A stretch of DNA of 60,523 bases from CAZGMJ01 sp964526785 (lineage in GTDB: Bacteria > Planctomycetota > Phycisphaerae > Sedimentisphaerales > Anaerobacaceae): positions 1 through 60,523 of the forward strand of contig CAZGMJ010000035.1 in assembly GCA_964526785.1 (NCBI GenBank). The letters are read 5' to 3'. Below, one piece after another: positions 60,478-60,523 of this stretch. The notes beneath the pieces were generated by a model. That model made no database searches. It was not told where the DNA came from and saw only the letters and a list, made by a program, of their open reading frames with translations. Position numbers and translations under genes: made by a program. Every line of letters begins with the position of its first letter. Positions within the stretch are counted from its first letter, which is position 1.

Positions 60478-60523
60478 CAGCGCTAAATGTGCTCAAGATT
60501 TCTATGCGGGTATGACGATGAAT

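Overview
The window looks like a chromosomal segment of a Planctomycetota bacterium, most likely of the Phycisphaerae / Sedimentisphaerales kind. This is an inference from gene content: a Tat-exported sulfatase, a PQQ-like beta-propeller opening with WPQWRGP, a TIGR03663 (Agl23-like) membrane protein, many Tat-signalled Gfo/Idh/MocA oxidoreductases with DUF1080 proteins, a dockerin-ended beta-helix protein, an FTLIELLVVI pseudopilin-like protein and a protein related to the hydrazine synthase alpha subunit. No rRNA, tRNA, CRISPR array, transposase or transcriptional regulator was seen.

Layout. 1-6.4 kb: sulfatase, a secreted BNR-4 propeller resembling ulvan lyases, a PQQ-like propeller and the first Gfo/Idh/MocA protein. 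6.5-6.85 kb: tmRNA (ssrA) on the minus strand. 7.1-9.6 kb: a zinc-dependent phospholipase C gene split by a 1,284-bp segment flanked by an exact 13-bp direct repeat; the segment carries one gene for an exported, C-terminally anchored protein and no recombinase. 9.7-16 kb: GT2 glycosyltransferase, a three-gene unit (lipoprotein, Agl23-like protein, ApbE) and an NCS1-type permease. 16-18.6 kb: a membrane b-type-cytochrome-like protein with a seven-heme c-type cytochrome.

18.7-44.5 kb, all minus strand: the core of the window. It holds nine more Gfo/Idh/MocA proteins, including a five-gene tandem array and a three-gene tandem array. With them are four DUF1080 domains on three proteins, one fused behind a TIM-barrel epimerase domain and one behind a DUF6807 domain. 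A ThuA-HEAT protein, a HEAT protein, a free TIM-barrel epimerase, a free DUF6807 protein and a GH29 alpha-fucosidase complete the set. Together these suggest a periplasmic route in which sugars are oxidised to keto-glycosides before the glycosidic bond is cleaved, with a GH29 enzyme and a sulfatase trimming fucosylated, sulfated algal-type polysaccharide. The pathway assignment is inference from family knowledge; the gene families themselves are well supported.

44.8-60.5 kb: an unidentified structured RNA with its own promoter and terminator, a large beta-helix/dockerin/FN3-like protein, ribosomal protein bS21, a His/Tyr-rich exported protein, a pseudopilin-like protein, a small Cys-rich protein, a discoidin plus HzsA-like plus diheme protein, an argB-argD-argF operon, a membrane-anchored methyltransferase, an unknown secreted protein and a lipoprotein. 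Start codons were chosen from Shine-Dalgarno spacing and the position of signal peptides; several are GTG or TTG.
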